Source: Fasciolopsis buskii (Eukaryota; Platyhelminthes; Trematoda; Plagiorchiida; Fasciolidae). From it: DNA of 64,000 nucleotides. This document shows, piece after piece, positions 38,701 through 51,362 of the stretch; within the stretch, counting starts at the first letter, position 1, and each line of letters begins with the position of its first letter. Where the stretch lies: positions 72,500-136,499 of the forward strand of contig LUCM01000586.1 in assembly GCA_008360955.1 (NCBI GenBank), given 5' to 3'. The notes under the pieces were generated by a model. That model worked only from the letters and a program-made list of their open reading frames with translations, ran no database searches and was not told where the DNA came from. The position numbers and the translations under genes are program-made.

Positions 38701-41700
38701 ACAATCTTCGGTACCTTATAGGCTGGTAATTTACTATAAAATTATATAAACCCAACTCCATCTCAGTTGACGGGAATACCATCCATCTGGGATGCTTAAA
38801 ATTTCTAAGACGTTATTCGTCCGAGTGAATATAGTGCCTTACTATTTTTTTGGGTAATGTCTGGAGCTTTTCGGGTTGATTTTGGGCGCAGCTGATAAGG
38901 TGTAAGTGACGCTAAAGGATATACTATTTCGGTTGAAGTAATTTTTTGTTGTCAACAATTACCACATTCGTATAATCAGTGACCAAATGGCTTTAGGGTC
39001 TTTCGCTTTAAAAAAATAATCAGATTTGTATCCCATATCCGCTTGCCGCTGGTGGAAAACAGCGATTCTGTCTTTTCATTATGCTTGACCTACACCTGGT
39101 TTTGAAGCTTGATAACCCACATCTGGTCTATACATTATTTCAACTTCTTGGTGGACTAACATATCCATTTTCGAGCGTTATTACATCAGTCACGTGAAAC
39201 GCCAAAATGCGGAATCTCACTTGTTTGGCACCTGCTGAAATATGATGCAGAAGAATAATCGAAAATATCAAGCCGACTAAATTAATGTACGACACAGGTT
39301 ATCATGAAAATGAAATAATTTGTGATTCGCTCGACCGTTTTGCTCCAAAATGTTTGCACTTCTTTTGGGCATGAGCACTGCGAGATTCCGAAACACGTTG
39401 TTTTAATTTTCCTTTTCGTTGCTGTCGCTCTGTATCCAACCTTGGATTACTCATTGTATTCGTCTAATAGCAGTTCCACTTTATATAAAGATGAACTACA
39501 TTTACCGTGATATTTTTAACGCTGTCATCACATGTTCCCAATGAATTTGAGGTTGATAAAAGGTCAACAAATTAGCCTCGATAAATCGATCACTATCAGG
39601 TCCCATGTTAAAAGGCCAATACAAATGGTCACTGTGATTGAGAAATTGTGCGAACTTATATTGTAGTAATAACCGAATCGTCGGCTCACTCCCATACACT
39701 TGCGAACAGAAATATCCCCGAGAAGTCAAGTGTGGCATCGATTTCCGTATTCATTACGATTCTTTCTCCCATCCGATATCGTAAAGATTTCGGCTGGCAT
39801 GAAGTATCCAAACAAAACGACTGACAGAAGCCCGCTGACTTGCAGCTTACATAATCATCATAATTGAAAATAGTAGGGAGCGAATTGTCCTCTCAAACTC
39901 AACTTGATCATTTTGTCTTGTGATTCTGCAAGTACCACAAGCACACGAGCGGAGTCTACCGCAAAAAAATGACGATAAACGTTTAAATATACGCCGTTTC
40001 CCTCTGTTGTTGTCTTTTTTGTCAACTTACATTCAAGCAGAAGCTTGCTATTGTTCGGCAGACCGTAGATCGATCAAGAAGGTACTGTTTGGCACATTCC
40101 TGGTCATAGTATCTATCGGTGTTAGGGAATAAGTGAATTAGATTGATGGACAAAGGATCATCTTAAGAGCATTTACCTCTAGATCGACGAAAGGATGTTC
40201 CGATATGGCGTAGAGACTATGCCCAAAATGTCTACAAAAATTGTGGATTGAAGCGGTTATTCTAGTCTCAACTCACTTGTTTCATTGACATGGGAACCTG
40301 CATCGTACGATAATTTAGTTGCGTTGTTATTTTCGTTTTTACGTCTTTATTTCATTTTAATATTGGCTAAACAAATGAAATTTTAGCATTTCAAGTGATT
40401 GATGTGCTACTGCTCGAAAGTGGATATGTTAGTCTACACAGAAGTGAAAATAATGCATAAAGTAACTGTGAAACTTCTTTCGTATAGTTTACTTGACCTC
40501 ATGTGATCACTTCTATACCCACGTTTTAGGGTCGCCTGTTTGATGCACTAAGCCTTCCAGCATACGCGGCGTGTTTCTATCGTTACACTCATTCCTCAAG
40601 CAGATGATGTTTGTTGAAATCTCCTGAAAAGTAGCTTTCAAAATTAGATTTTTGTTTACCTCCGACATCGTTAGAAACGAGAGAAATCAGATAGGCTTGA
40701 TACTGGTTTTCCAATTTCTTCCGCTATTTCTCAGTTAGATTCAGTTAATGAGCATAGCATGCCACACAAAATTCAACAGCATGATCAGTCTTCATACCTT
40801 CTGGTTATTCAGTGAATAACATAGTGGTAGCGCATCTTCGGTTGAGTGCATTCGAAAACATGACAATCATGACAATCATTGCGATTGTATGAGTTTTTCT
40901 CGGTGTTTTAAACATACCTTATCCACGCTTCGTATTTCACCAGTCCACAAGTTCACTTTACCTCTTGTACCTGAAATAAAAGTTTAGAGTCCATTTGAGT
41001 GTATAATAAGGCAAGATCATTGCATGATTAGATATGTCCGGTCCGAAATGGGTCCGGAGTGCACCGAAAAATCGATACACCAAGTATTAAGTTCACAGTA
41101 TTTTCCCTGAGAAGGTTTACCAATAATAACCCAGACTTCGACGAAAATGTACCCTTAGCAGACCACACAAGTTTCTGGCTTTAAAAATGTCCACATCATC
41201 GCATGGTATTCGTAAAGTTTTTCCACAATTTGAACGCCCTGTCAAATCAGTATTTCTGAGGTTACATTTTGGTCAATTAACAACGGAAATGAGTATCAGA
41301 ATCGGTTCCTTACCGATTAAATTTGCGTGTCACTGTAGAGAAATTCTGCCTCCCTACCATTCTCAGAAACAAATAGATTATGGTAGGCCAAAAGATTATT
41401 CGGTAGATGGCTTGCAACTCTGACTTGACGAACTGAGTTACTGTCATGCATCACGCGTTTCAGTTCTCAACAGCGGGGCCTAAACAACCGAGTGCTCCGA
41501 CAAACGAGCTCGAAGATACACGACAACAATAGGATCACGAGCCATTTTCACTTGACCTCTGATCAGTCCAATAATGTTTGCCCTATATCTACACACGCAT
41601 GTATATATATAAGCTCTAAACCATGGCTGTTAAGGTTCTGATGCGCGTAGAAATTCGCATATCAAATTACTAGACTCCGTTCTTAGATCTCAATCCTTAG

Positions 41701-42722
41701 TGGAATAGTGATGCTTGGTTACGCTCCATCGCACCGTCTGTCTGGTAATTGAAATAGACAGCGTTTCTGTCTTCTTCTGTAACACCGTCAATCATGTGCA
41801 AAATGTTTGATTTGCACCGCACGAGTGTATCGTATTTCCTGTTATATAATGCTGCATTTTGGCTTGACGTAACCGATTTCTTTGGTTCTTCTACGTAGTT
41901 TTAGTTTCCCGAAGTTAGCCACTTATTTTGATATGCATATCGAGACCGCTGAGTTCTATTTGTTATCTTTCTATTTAGTTATTTCTGTCACTGTTTAGGT
42001 ATGGATTAGGAAAGCTGTCTTCACTTTCCTACCAGTCACTTTTGGATGGTTGCAGTTTCCGTCTCATTTGTTACTTTCACGATTACCTTTAACGTGAATA
42101 CGGTTATACCTATGCCTATTCGCGCATCAGGGTGAAACCATTTCCAATGAGATTTTAATAAACCATTGATGCAGGATTTCGCTGGAATTAAGAAATTCTC
42201 CCGCTGTTGGCTCGTTTTCTTCAGCCGTTTCGGTGTTACTTAATCTAGTTATCATTTTTGAGGAAAACGATAAATATTATTTCTGAACTTTGAGTCTTAT
42301 TTGTTGCTACAAGGGAAGGTTTACAAGATGCAATTCAAGTTAAATTATATCATTCTTCTTCACCCGATCTCTTTTAGCCCTCAAATGAGTCAAATGACAA
42401 AACGGTCCCAGTGATCTTTTGATTGCAATGGATCAGATCCAGTTGTATACATAATAGTTTTGCATTGTAGTACATCTGTGCCGTTCATCAAGACTGTTCA
42501 CAACCTAAAGTGTCGTTCCAGGGAGATACCAGTAAAATCGTTTCCACACTATGCATTTGTGCTTCCTTATACGTCACTGTTTTTATTAGTTTTTAAAGAG
42601 AAGTGATGACCCTGGATAAAATTCTCTTCTACTGGTTACAGTTTCTTTGGTATGGCAGTTTGTGGATATTTATATTCAATCCGAACGGTCACCTGAAATA
42701 TGTTTTTCTTTCATCTACTCAG

Positions 42723-42851
42723 GGGGATTATGGCGACGTGTCGGACCGAAAGCAAATTCGCGAACGACTAAAATGCAAATCCTTCAAATGGTATCTGGAT
42801 AACATCTATCCGGAATTATTTGTTCCATCCAATGCTGTCGCTTCTGGTGAT
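42723..42851 (+). CDS. GALNT: GALNT exon 5 of 6: end of catalytic domain and linker to lectin
   Basis: A 43-codon exon in phase 0 on both sides. It reads [20 protein letters not shown], then [30 protein letters not shown] and [14 protein letters not shown] are family signatures at the C-terminal end of the GT-A domain, and the PSNAVASGD segment is the short linker before the lectin. The acceptor is TCTACTCAG and the donor is GTGAGT at 42852. The exon joins to LGDYGD from exon 4 without a gap. Intronic sequence just downstream contains a run of ten C at 42958-42967. Confidence 0.94.
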
Positions 42852-45141
42852 GTGAGTAATGTTGGGTGTTTTTTCGTGTATAAATTGTGCACTGTGGTTA
42901 AAACAACTGTTTGATCTTGTCGAAGGTGGCATTTTTTGTATCATTTGTGGCCGCCAACCCCCCCCCCTTCCCAACAAAAATTCATCCCAGTGTGGCTTCC
43001 TAAACTCATAGCATTTATTCAAACTAATCTTTAAATAAAGTGTTAACTTGATGATCATGGTTTCTGCCAGGTCCGTCGTCGTGGTGAAAGTACACTGTCC
43101 CTCGGGATTATTTGGTCACTAACCATCCTTACCTTTTCCATCATCTTACTGAACATTTGGTTGCGAATACTTCGGGTGAAATTTCATGCATTTGTTTAGC
43201 TGATTGTTCACTTGCCGGATCGTGACACCGGTCAGATGATTAAACTGTGATGCGAGATTTATTTGTTTGCACATGAATTGTCACTCAGTTTCGTAGATTG
43301 ATGTGAAAGTGTGGGGCTTTCCTGAGGAGTTGCATATTTTAGGAAATGAATGTGCCATTTTGTCGCCGATAACATCAGTTGCTGCCTTGGTTATCGATTG
43401 TTATGAACGTGTCACTCGTGCACACACAGCCGTTACCCACCTAAGTACGCTAATCATGTGGAGACTGCCCCACACAAAACCGCGTTCAGTTGCTCCGATT
43501 TACGCATCACGAACTTCTCATTGCTAGTTGAGGTTAGAATAGGGTTCAAATTGTACTGCTCCGATCATCTTGGTACTTTACTGTGCCGGCAGTCAAGGCA
43601 GTCTCAAGACGTCCTAGCGCCCCAGTCACGGGAGGAAAACTTGTGCTTACCGGTTGAGATGCATATTAGTGTAATTTTTGCACCCGTTTTCATGATGCAA
43701 CTATTGCAAGACCCGTAGAACTTGACAAATTCATTTAATCTCAGATGTTCCTGCTTCTCGATCTGTTGTAGTTTACAATGTTTTCCTATCAGTTGGATAT
43801 GATAGCACAATTATTAACATTACTTCTACCCGGAGGAATCGATGGCTTAGTTGACCCTCATCGTATTCAGTTTATCTCATATGCCTAGCTGATCATTCCT
43901 TGCACACCCGCACATTTTAAGCCAGTTTGGGGTTTGGTTATGGAACGCTTTTGTCACTAGTGCAGCAGCTGCGTTTTGCGCCTCCGAGTTGTTTGTTTGA
44001 TACGGGAACGATGGGCAATCGTTAAGTTCGGCTAATGATGTTAAATCTTCCGCATACGAAACGACGAGTAACAAGCACGGTTAGGGCAAATGTGCAATTG
44101 TCCAAGTCGAATGTGATTGGCGCGGATAATAGCCTTAGTCGAACCAAACAGCATGACTAAGACTGGTTCGTTTAAAGCGCTAAGTCACTCAAACCTGATA
44201 AATAAACCTAACGAAACCGAAAATCATTGTTGTGGCGCATCATCGTCTATCTTCGAAAGCTGAAGGATTTATGTATGAAAGTTACACACGAAGTTTCAAG
44301 TAACAATCTCCGGATACTTTTATGATCCTCCATGATTGCCGATGTTTGCACTGGGTATTGGACATTTATTTTTAAAAAAATGTGCTGTTGCTATCAAAAG
44401 TTGCATGGTACTGGTAATCGCATAGGCAAATTAAATCGAATTGGCGGTCTTTCATGATGACCGGAATAACGGTCCCGAATCACCTGGTTTTTCCAAGTGA
44501 ACACTGAAGTTTTGCGAACAAATAATGATATAAGCATATTACAGTCATTTGATATTTTACCGGTTTTTGGTGGGACACGTCATTATCACGTTTTTTGTTG
44601 CAAAGTAATGATTTTGTTAACTTTAACCCCTATCTCGCGAAGTATCTTTATTATGTGGAATGAAAAATCTGTTTACGCAGTACAAATTAATAAGTTGATG
44701 CCACAAAGATAGACTAAAACGGTGATCGCTTACACAGCGGATTCTCTAGTTTGATCTATCGTGACGACGACTGTCTAACTCGAATTAAGCAGGGCGACAT
44801 CGTCATCATCGTCCAGCGTTCCACAGCAAGACAAGCATCACCGTCTCCTGCCCTTCCCCACGGTTACATGTCTATAAAAAGAATGAATATCCAAGAGGAA
44901 GAGGAAAAGGACCTACACTTGTGGGAAAAGATAAGATGTCGCTGCAGTCAACAAACGGAACACAGTCTAACTGTGCAAACGCACTCTTTCAATCGTTCTG
45001 ATTCGATGGAAAATGACAACACGATCGCCACTGTTCACGGTTCCCTGCTGTATCCTTCAATGTTTCAAGCCAATTACTTGACGGGCGATTTGGGCTTCAA
45101 CCACGGAAATGTGAGACATTATCTCGTTCACAGCTACCACG

Positions 45142-45456
45142 TTATCTGATGACCTCCACATGGCTTGTTCCACTCCGTGGGAGGAACCAAAATAGGGCAC
45201 TATATGGTAGACGAGTGTTCGCCATACGCATTACGTGACCCAATAAGCGTAGTCCACTGGGATTCATATGCTGATGAAAGGTATTCTCAGAATCGGCACC
45301 AAGTACTAGATTCGTCGCCTCTGCATTACTCACCTGGTCAATCCATTCAATCCTCCTGGCATTAATTAGACATCGCTGATAGAAAATCTCTAACCGACGA
45401 ACATGTCTAACATGCATACTCCACACCTCGCAACCATACAACAGAACTGAGCGCAT
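45142..45456 (-). pseudogene. RTE protein C-terminal region, copy B
   Basis: Reads RSVLLYGCEVWSMHVRHVRR, LEIFYQRCL, RIEWIDQVSNAE and LRLLGHVMRMANTRLP. This conserved C-terminal segment follows the RT domain in RTE-clade elements. It is open for 104 codons but detached in frame from the RT. Confidence 0.82.
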
Positions 45457-45663
45457 TGCATTACAGCACGCAGTTAAGAATCAAACCCGATGCCGAAAGT
45501 GCTTCAGTCCAACGCAAGCCGCTCGATCCTTCGATATACGTGTATTTACCTCCTCTGCCGAACTAGCATCGTTCGGCACGCAGATACTAAGTTGAGTGAA
45601 CTGGTCCGCAGTCGTTAGTTCCTCTCCATCCAGTTTCACGTTCAGGGCTACTATCGTCCAATT

Positions 45664-46442
45664 CTATAATAGCACTTTGCACTTTGAAGGTGCGAAACAC
45701 ATCCCGAACCGAGCTACAAACCTCGAGAGTCTGTCTAGTGTGCGATGTGCATGATCCACAGCTTCGAACAGACACACGACGACATCTGCGTAATCTAGGT
45801 CACATAGCTTCTCTCCAATTCGCAGTTCGACTCCTACATTCTGAAGACCTCCTAAAGCATCTTCCATCACCTCCATGACGAAGGTGAACAGGAATGACGA
45901 GTGGAGATGGGACACCCTTGTCGAACGCCGCTTGTCGTTTAGAATGAACTTGATAGTTCACCGTATACGCTCACGCGACCATAGGTGGCAAGTACAATAC
46001 TCGCAACTGGTTTTCCCAACTTCGCTGGCATACCACTCCGGTAGATAGCAGTGAACAGCACTGTCCGATCCACTGAATCGAACACGTCTTTCAAGTCCAG
46101 AAATAATACGATCGTAGGTTGGCTGTGTTTGTGGCGCGTTTCGAGTATTTTGCGAAGAATGAATATTTGATCGATGCAACCTGGACCTGGACGAAATCCG
46201 GCTTGCTGTTCGCGGATGTTGCTGTCGCGAGTCGGTGTCAAACGACGCAGCATCATCGAACCCAACACCTTAGTAACTATCCGAGCTAAGCTTATTGCAA
46301 GACGATTGCTACAGTACCTTGGTGTAGTCTTCTTGAAAATGCTTACAATCAATGACTCTCCCCACGATAACGGAATACGTCCCTCGTTCCAAATATCATC
46401 AATCAAAAAGGTAAAATCTTCTGACAGGGTTTCCCCTTCCAA
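45664..46442 (-). pseudogene. RTE reverse transcriptase remnant, copy B
   Basis: Minus-strand frames read EGRIPLSWGESLIVSIFKK, RLAISLARIVTKVLGSMMLR, REQQAGFRPGPGCIDQIF, TIVLFLDLKDVFDSVDR (palm motif A Asp kept) and VMEVMEDALGGL. The catalytic palm motif reads LDYADVVV, so the second Asp of YADD is Val. A stop and a frame change separate the two parts at about 45940. Function in a live element would be copying element RNA at the nicked target; this copy cannot do so. Confidence 0.85.
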
Positions 46443-46740
46443 TTTGAATAAAACTGCGGGAAGTTCGTCGAGACCGGCTGCTTTTCAACTATTCAGAAGT
46501 TGAATATCTGACTCTGTTTCCAATTCCGTTTAGAGGATCAACAGACACTTCCCAACGATTCGCAGCTGCAGACGTCGGCCTAAAACATTTTGCGTGCGGT
46601 CTGCAAAAGTGATCTGCAAAGTTTTCGGCCCAACAGTTCAAACTTTGTTGTTCACCATTTATGAACTATCCACCCCTATCGCTCACGACTTCCTTGACCG
46701 AAAATCGCCGCCCACCGCTGTCGTACATAAGCCTAAACAG

Positions 46741-47646
46741 TCATTGACTGTTACCTGAAGCGGCCGCTTCCTCCATCTCTTCGGCTACCTTAACCCACGA
46801 GTTTTCACGGTCATTCTTAAGGCTTATCGTCAACTGACACTGTAACTGTCGACGCAACTCATCCACTTCCTTGCAGTTAGGGAGCTGGCGCTTTCGCTCC
46901 ATTAGATCCATTGACCCTGGCGAGATCCATCGTCTTTGGTGAACGTTAGTCCTAAGACCACAGGTGAAATCTTCGGCCAAATGCATCGTTTGCTTGATTT
47001 TGACCCAGTACTCGTCTAAATTGCTGCTCGTTGGGGTTCTTAGTCCGTCTGATAGTTTCCGTTCAATGCTATTCCGAACAGCCGAGTCATACAAACGTTC
47101 GACGGCCAATCGGGTTTGTGGCCTGCGTCGATGACCGTTGAGCTGAAGTAAACATTTCATTAAAACTAGTGCGTGGTTCGAATCAATGTACGAGGAACCA
47201 TAAGATCTACACTTCTGGAGAGAACCGCGCCACCAGTAGCTTAATGCAATATCGTAGATCTGACTCAGATTACTCATCGGACTAGAGCGCCATGTCTTTA
47301 AGAGACGCAAATTGTGTCGAAAATTCGTGCTAGACAGGAATAAGTTATTGTCTGCACAAAGTTGGAGAAGTCTTTCCCCGTTATCTGTTAGCTGAGCTAG
47401 CAAGGCGCATCGCCCACCTAAACGGGATTCCGATGCACTCAGTTTTCCAACTTGTGTGGTAAAATCACCTGCTACCATTGCAATGTCAGAGCCTTTGCTA
47501 TTCCGAGCAAGAGTGACAAGTTCGTAATAAAACTCGTCTTTTTGTGTGTCAATGCTGCAATCTGTTGGAGTGAATGCCAAGATAACAAATAAATTGCGCT
47601 TAACACGACTATCCTCCCGGATGCTCACTGATCCCTGTAGTCTCAT
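46741..47646 (-). pseudogene. RTE endonuclease ORF fragment, copy B
   Basis: A 301-codon open frame, homologous to 5786-6595 with roughly 95% identical residues over the first 200. It contains AGDFTTQVGK (the usual Asn after GDF is Thr), TDNGERLLQLCADNNLF, SQIYDIALSYWWRG (usual QIDHI) and DSNHALVLMK (usual SDH). It continues into a Lys/Arg-rich linker ending KVAEEMEEAAASGNSQ, the usual bridge to the RT domain. It has lost several catalytic residues of APE-type endonucleases and lacks its N-terminal portion in frame. Confidence 0.85.
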
Positions 47647-47801
47647 GGGTTACAAGCAAATGTTTAACCGGGATGCCTTCTAAAACAGCAGCTTCAGCCT
47701 TCTCACCTAAAACTATTCCTATACCGCGTTGACTCACAGCTTGAGCTGCTTCGTCTCCGGAAGTATGCAGAAAATATATTGACGAGACAGTTGGCGCAAC
47801 C

Positions 47802-47836
47802 TGCTCTACTCTACTCTACTCTACTCTACTCTACTC
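47802..47836 (-). repeat. GAGTA pentanucleotide repeat inside RTE copy B, 7 units
   Basis: Six perfect TACTC units and one TGCTC on the plus strand, at the same place in the element as in copies A and C. Confidence 0.95.
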
Positions 47837-48418
47837 GAATCCTGAATTCATGTTTCACTTGCGCAGCAGACATCAATCGAAAGTGAGTCCACTGTCAGAG
47901 TCAAACACGCCTGTTGGCCAGCCTTCATTAACGTGCGCACATTGAAGGAACCGAGATTCAGAGGCTGATGAGGCTTGAGAAAATGTGAGTTAGCAGATTG
48001 AAATCCACCTACCCCACGATTTTATGCTTACTCTTTTCAACCATCGGACGTTGCCATCGGGTCATTATGGATAGAACGAATTGCGCAATGATAATGGGTT
48101 GCAGACAAAAATGGCGGATTGGATAAAACAGAGGGAACTCTGAGCGACAGCATACTTATCACTACCCACCTTACCTGCGCTCGATGCAATGCGCGGCGCG
48201 GCCCTTATTATCCTGAACGGCAACCGATGCAGAAAGGAATTATATGTAGGCATGTAACTCATGGGGACTGATGAACAGGTACTGCTAGGTATTCCAGCGG
48301 CCAAGCAGAAGAAAAATTAGGGTTCTCAACCAATGCATTTGGTTTTAACAAGACCCTGACCATCAGATCTGGCAAAATGAAAGCCTTTAGGAAGACAATC
48401 TAAAAGTCGCTTGTGGAC

Positions 48419-48440
48419 TGCACAGGTGGTATGTACCTGT
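48419..48440. repeat. Short inverted repeat (hairpin)
   Basis: CACAGGT and ACCTGTG are separated by a 7-base spacer, lying between the 5' end of RTE copy B and the 3' end of the CR1-type element. No function is assigned. Confidence 0.6.
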
Positions 48441-49405
48441 GGATTGCATGGTTAACTAAATGAACTGTTGGTGGGATGGTTAATCTGCTGACGGGGGCGC
48501 GGAAGATATTAAAAATAGGAACGCCACGAACAGTTCAATTCAGCTTGGACAGAATTAAAATTTGGCTTCCAGGCACTTCGTCGTCCAGATTGGTGTTTTG
48601 TCAACCGGCGTCTCTAATTTCTAACACTGCGTGTTCTTGTTTGTGAAAGGCAAAGTATCAGGCGCAGTATCAAATCTAAAAGATACGTTGTCCCCTAATA
48701 TAAAACTTATTGTTTCAGCTCTTGGTACACCGCCGCCCAACAGGCACCCGGAACTTCTTTAATCCATCAACATTATCACTAATAACCAAATTTCTGGCAG
48801 TCAGTTACATAGTGAATCAGCGTATTGGTGAAAAACCTAGCCCCCATCCGAAGCCCTGTGTGGTTGGGCTGCAGACTTAAACTATGCTCTCTGGAACCTT
48901 CGTCTGGTATAAGAGTGAACAGTTACTCACTTTTATTTCTGAAAGACCCCTCACTGTTTTGAATGTCTCAATTAGATCACTGCGAGTGCGTCGGCGTCTG
49001 AGAGAGAAAACGCCAAGATTGTAGAGTCTCTCGTCATAGTTTTGAGCTTTTGGCCAGCCGTCATCTTGCTGGCCAACTTCTGTATCTTTTTTAAGAAACT
49101 TATATCCTATTTCAGGTGCGAGACGCAAGCTTACACAGAATACTTCAGGTGCGGTCTTACGATAGTAGCTTACGGGGGTTGATTCACTTCGAGTTCCTTG
49201 CAAGAAATCGTTGATCTGACCTTCAAAATCACCTCTCTGGCTCTATTCGCCGCGCATGCGTTATGTCTAAGGTGTTTCTTAATAGTTAGACCCACATCCC
49301 TGGTCTGGAAAAGCTCCATTATATCATCTCTATTATTCTCTCAGTGCTCTCCTCCAGAGGTAAGCTTTGACACTTGGCTAGGTTCAGTGGAAGGTCTCAC
49401 TTACG

Positions 49406-49904
49406 TCACCAGGATTTGATTGCATCGATGTCATCCTCTAGGTCTACAGTTGCTGCTTTGACATCAGCGAAAAGATAGCATGGGTTGCACATGCTCTTTG
49501 CTAAGTCATTTATCAATGTGGAGAGGAGTTTGGACCCTAGTACCGATCCCTGGGGAACACCACTTGACATGTCGGCGGGGGCTATCGTGTACCTTACAAC
49601 TATAACGCTAAACATCCTTCCCTGAGAAAGCTGTTTACCCAAGTACTAGCCCTACCGTTGTTGCTAGTGCTTTCATGTTGTAATTCAACTGATCATGGTT
49701 AACTAATTCAAATGCCTTGCTAAAGTCCATGTAGCGGACTTCGACCAGGTGGCTCTCGTCTGGGCGTTTCTTTACTTGATCTAGAAAAAAAAGACATTTG
49801 TAAGACCAGGGTTTCCTACCATGAATCCGTGCTGCGCTGCTGAAAGAGCACCGAGGTTCACTAGGTGCTCGCCTATCCGATTTCTGATGATCCTCTTCAG
49901 GCAC
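49406..49904 (-). pseudogene. CR1-type reverse transcriptase remnant
   Basis: Two overlapping minus-strand frames hold the palm. Motif A reads VRYMDFSKAFELVNHDQL (catalytic Asp kept). Motif B reads SSGVPQGSVLGSKLLSTLIN. Motif C reads CYLFADVKAATVD, where the family has FADD. The frames are offset, so a frameshift lies near 49640. Confidence 0.8.
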
Positions 49905-50858
49905 TTACACAAGACGCAAGTTAGACTTATTGGTCTGTAGTTTTTCGGCTTTTGTCTAGGTCCACGCTTGTATATTTCTACAACTTTAGCAGTTCTCTAT
50001 CCTTCGGGTACTTCCCCATCCATGAGTTCAAGTCATTGTAGAGTCGCAAGTTATTCTGCCAATGGCCAAACCATCGTCGGGCGCATCCCGTCCGGGTCGG
50101 CAGCTTTAAACTTGTTTAGCATGCTTAACTCTATCACAACCTGTTCGTCTGTTGCGAAGCGTTCCGAGATTTCCGAGATCTGGGGAGGTTCTGCAATTCC
50201 CAGGCTGATAAGGGCTTCACACGGTGAGCAGAAAATATTTTTGTCTTGTCGGATTCGGCGAACGCTAGGTTCTCATCAGGTCGTTCTAGGGCGGCGACAC
50301 AGCTCTGACTTTTTCCTTTGACTGTACATACGCATTGTACGCTTTGGGGTGTTTTATTGTTCCTTGATAAATTGCACTCAAACAAGTACTTTTCGTTGAA
50401 GCGCGTGCGCTTCATTGCGAACTTGTCCGCAGCTTTTGTATGTCTGATGGGCACGTCTCACTTCGTACGTTTTCCATCTCTTCGTTCGAGTTCTTTTGGC
50501 TCGTCCTATTTTTGGTCACCGTCATGGTGGCTGACGATTGATTTTAATGACCTTAATAGGGGAAAATACTTCCGTCGGCCTGGATGGTCCGCTCCAATGA
50601 CTGCCCACCTTCTTATGTATTACGGTGACCTGGGTATCGAAGCCGCAGTTCTTATCATTTATTCAACCTGACGAAGGTTTCAGCTAGTAGTTCATTCGGC
50701 ACCGAAAGCACAAACTTAATTACCACGTGGTCGCTTTTGCTCACGGGCTGCTCGGTTGTTAACTTTCTTATATCACCTTGACCCCTGGTGATCACCAAGC
50801 CTAGTGGCAGGGGTCATTGCCCTACTCTACGCTTAGTACCTTGTTTTACATTTTTGGG

Positions 50859-51362
50859 TCAGAAGATGCAAAGCAACCGTTGTAGGACTGTCTCTCCTGG
50901 AGTTCCCTTCGAGACACTTCGGTTCTCCCAGTTGATGTCCGGAAAGTTGAAGTTTCCTGGTACCATAAATTCCCTAGTCCGGGCTAACACTGATTGCATC
51001 AGACTCAATGGTTCGGTGTCTATCCTCAGTACTCGTATTTGAAGTTCTGTTTGCACACACAGTACATGCCGTTTTTTAGAACTCTGACGAAGTATGAATT
51101 AACCTGTACGTTCCGCGAGTGCCTTCCAATTCGTAAAGTCCTGACGCCCAAATATGGTTGCTCCGACACCATGCCTACCGTTTATCCCATCTTGTTTGTA
51201 TGTTACCTGGTCCCTCATACGCATTCTGTCAGGTTTGTTGTTGCCCCAGTTCTCTTTAATAACGATTACATCGAATCCCGTAGTCCTGGTAGCTAGTTCA
51301 CTCCATTCCCCTCGAACGCTAAAAGCGTTTGTGTACCATGTCCATGGCTCGCTTACAAGCAT
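50859..51362 (-). pseudogene. CR1-type endonuclease remnant
   Basis: Frames at 51362-51099 (FDVIVIKENWGNN, near the catalytic Glu region, and GRHGVGATIF) and 51056-50859 (VPGNFNFPDINWENR, normally GDFN) correspond to an APE-type endonuclease. The GDFN Asp is replaced by Asn. The two pieces are in different frames. Confidence 0.75.

Larger units (their letters stand above)
23489..42722 (+). other. GALNT intron, 19,234 bp, phase 0
   Basis: The largest intron in the window. Recognisable contents are the inverted RT fragment (24586-25610), AT microsatellites (27139-27201, 35736-35791), a diverged SINE (30390-30522) and a GC palindrome (31152-31171). An open minus-strand stretch at 25821-26403 has no recognised family. 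I see nothing interpretable in 28000-30389, 33000-35700 and 35800-42600 apart from chance open frames. It ends TTTCATCTACTCAG. Confidence 0.8.
44787..48060 (-). mobile_element. RTE-type non-LTR retrotransposon, copy B (antisense, most complete copy, inactive)
   Basis: Read on the minus strand: endonuclease start (about 47970-47851), stop, pentanucleotide repeat (47836-47802), main endonuclease (47646-46741), linker, reverse transcriptase (46442-45664), RT C-terminal region (45456-45142; LLYGCEVWSMHV, LRLLGHVMRMANTRLP) and a 3' tail with GAT units near 44812. The C-terminal LLYGCE...LGHVMRM segment is typical of RTE-clade proteins. The element is dead: TGA at 47850-47848, a stop and frameshift around 45940 beside the GVRQGCP motif, YADV instead of YADD, and GDFT instead of GDFN in the endonuclease. 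The 5' region past 47990 no longer matches copies A and C. Confidence 0.88.
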
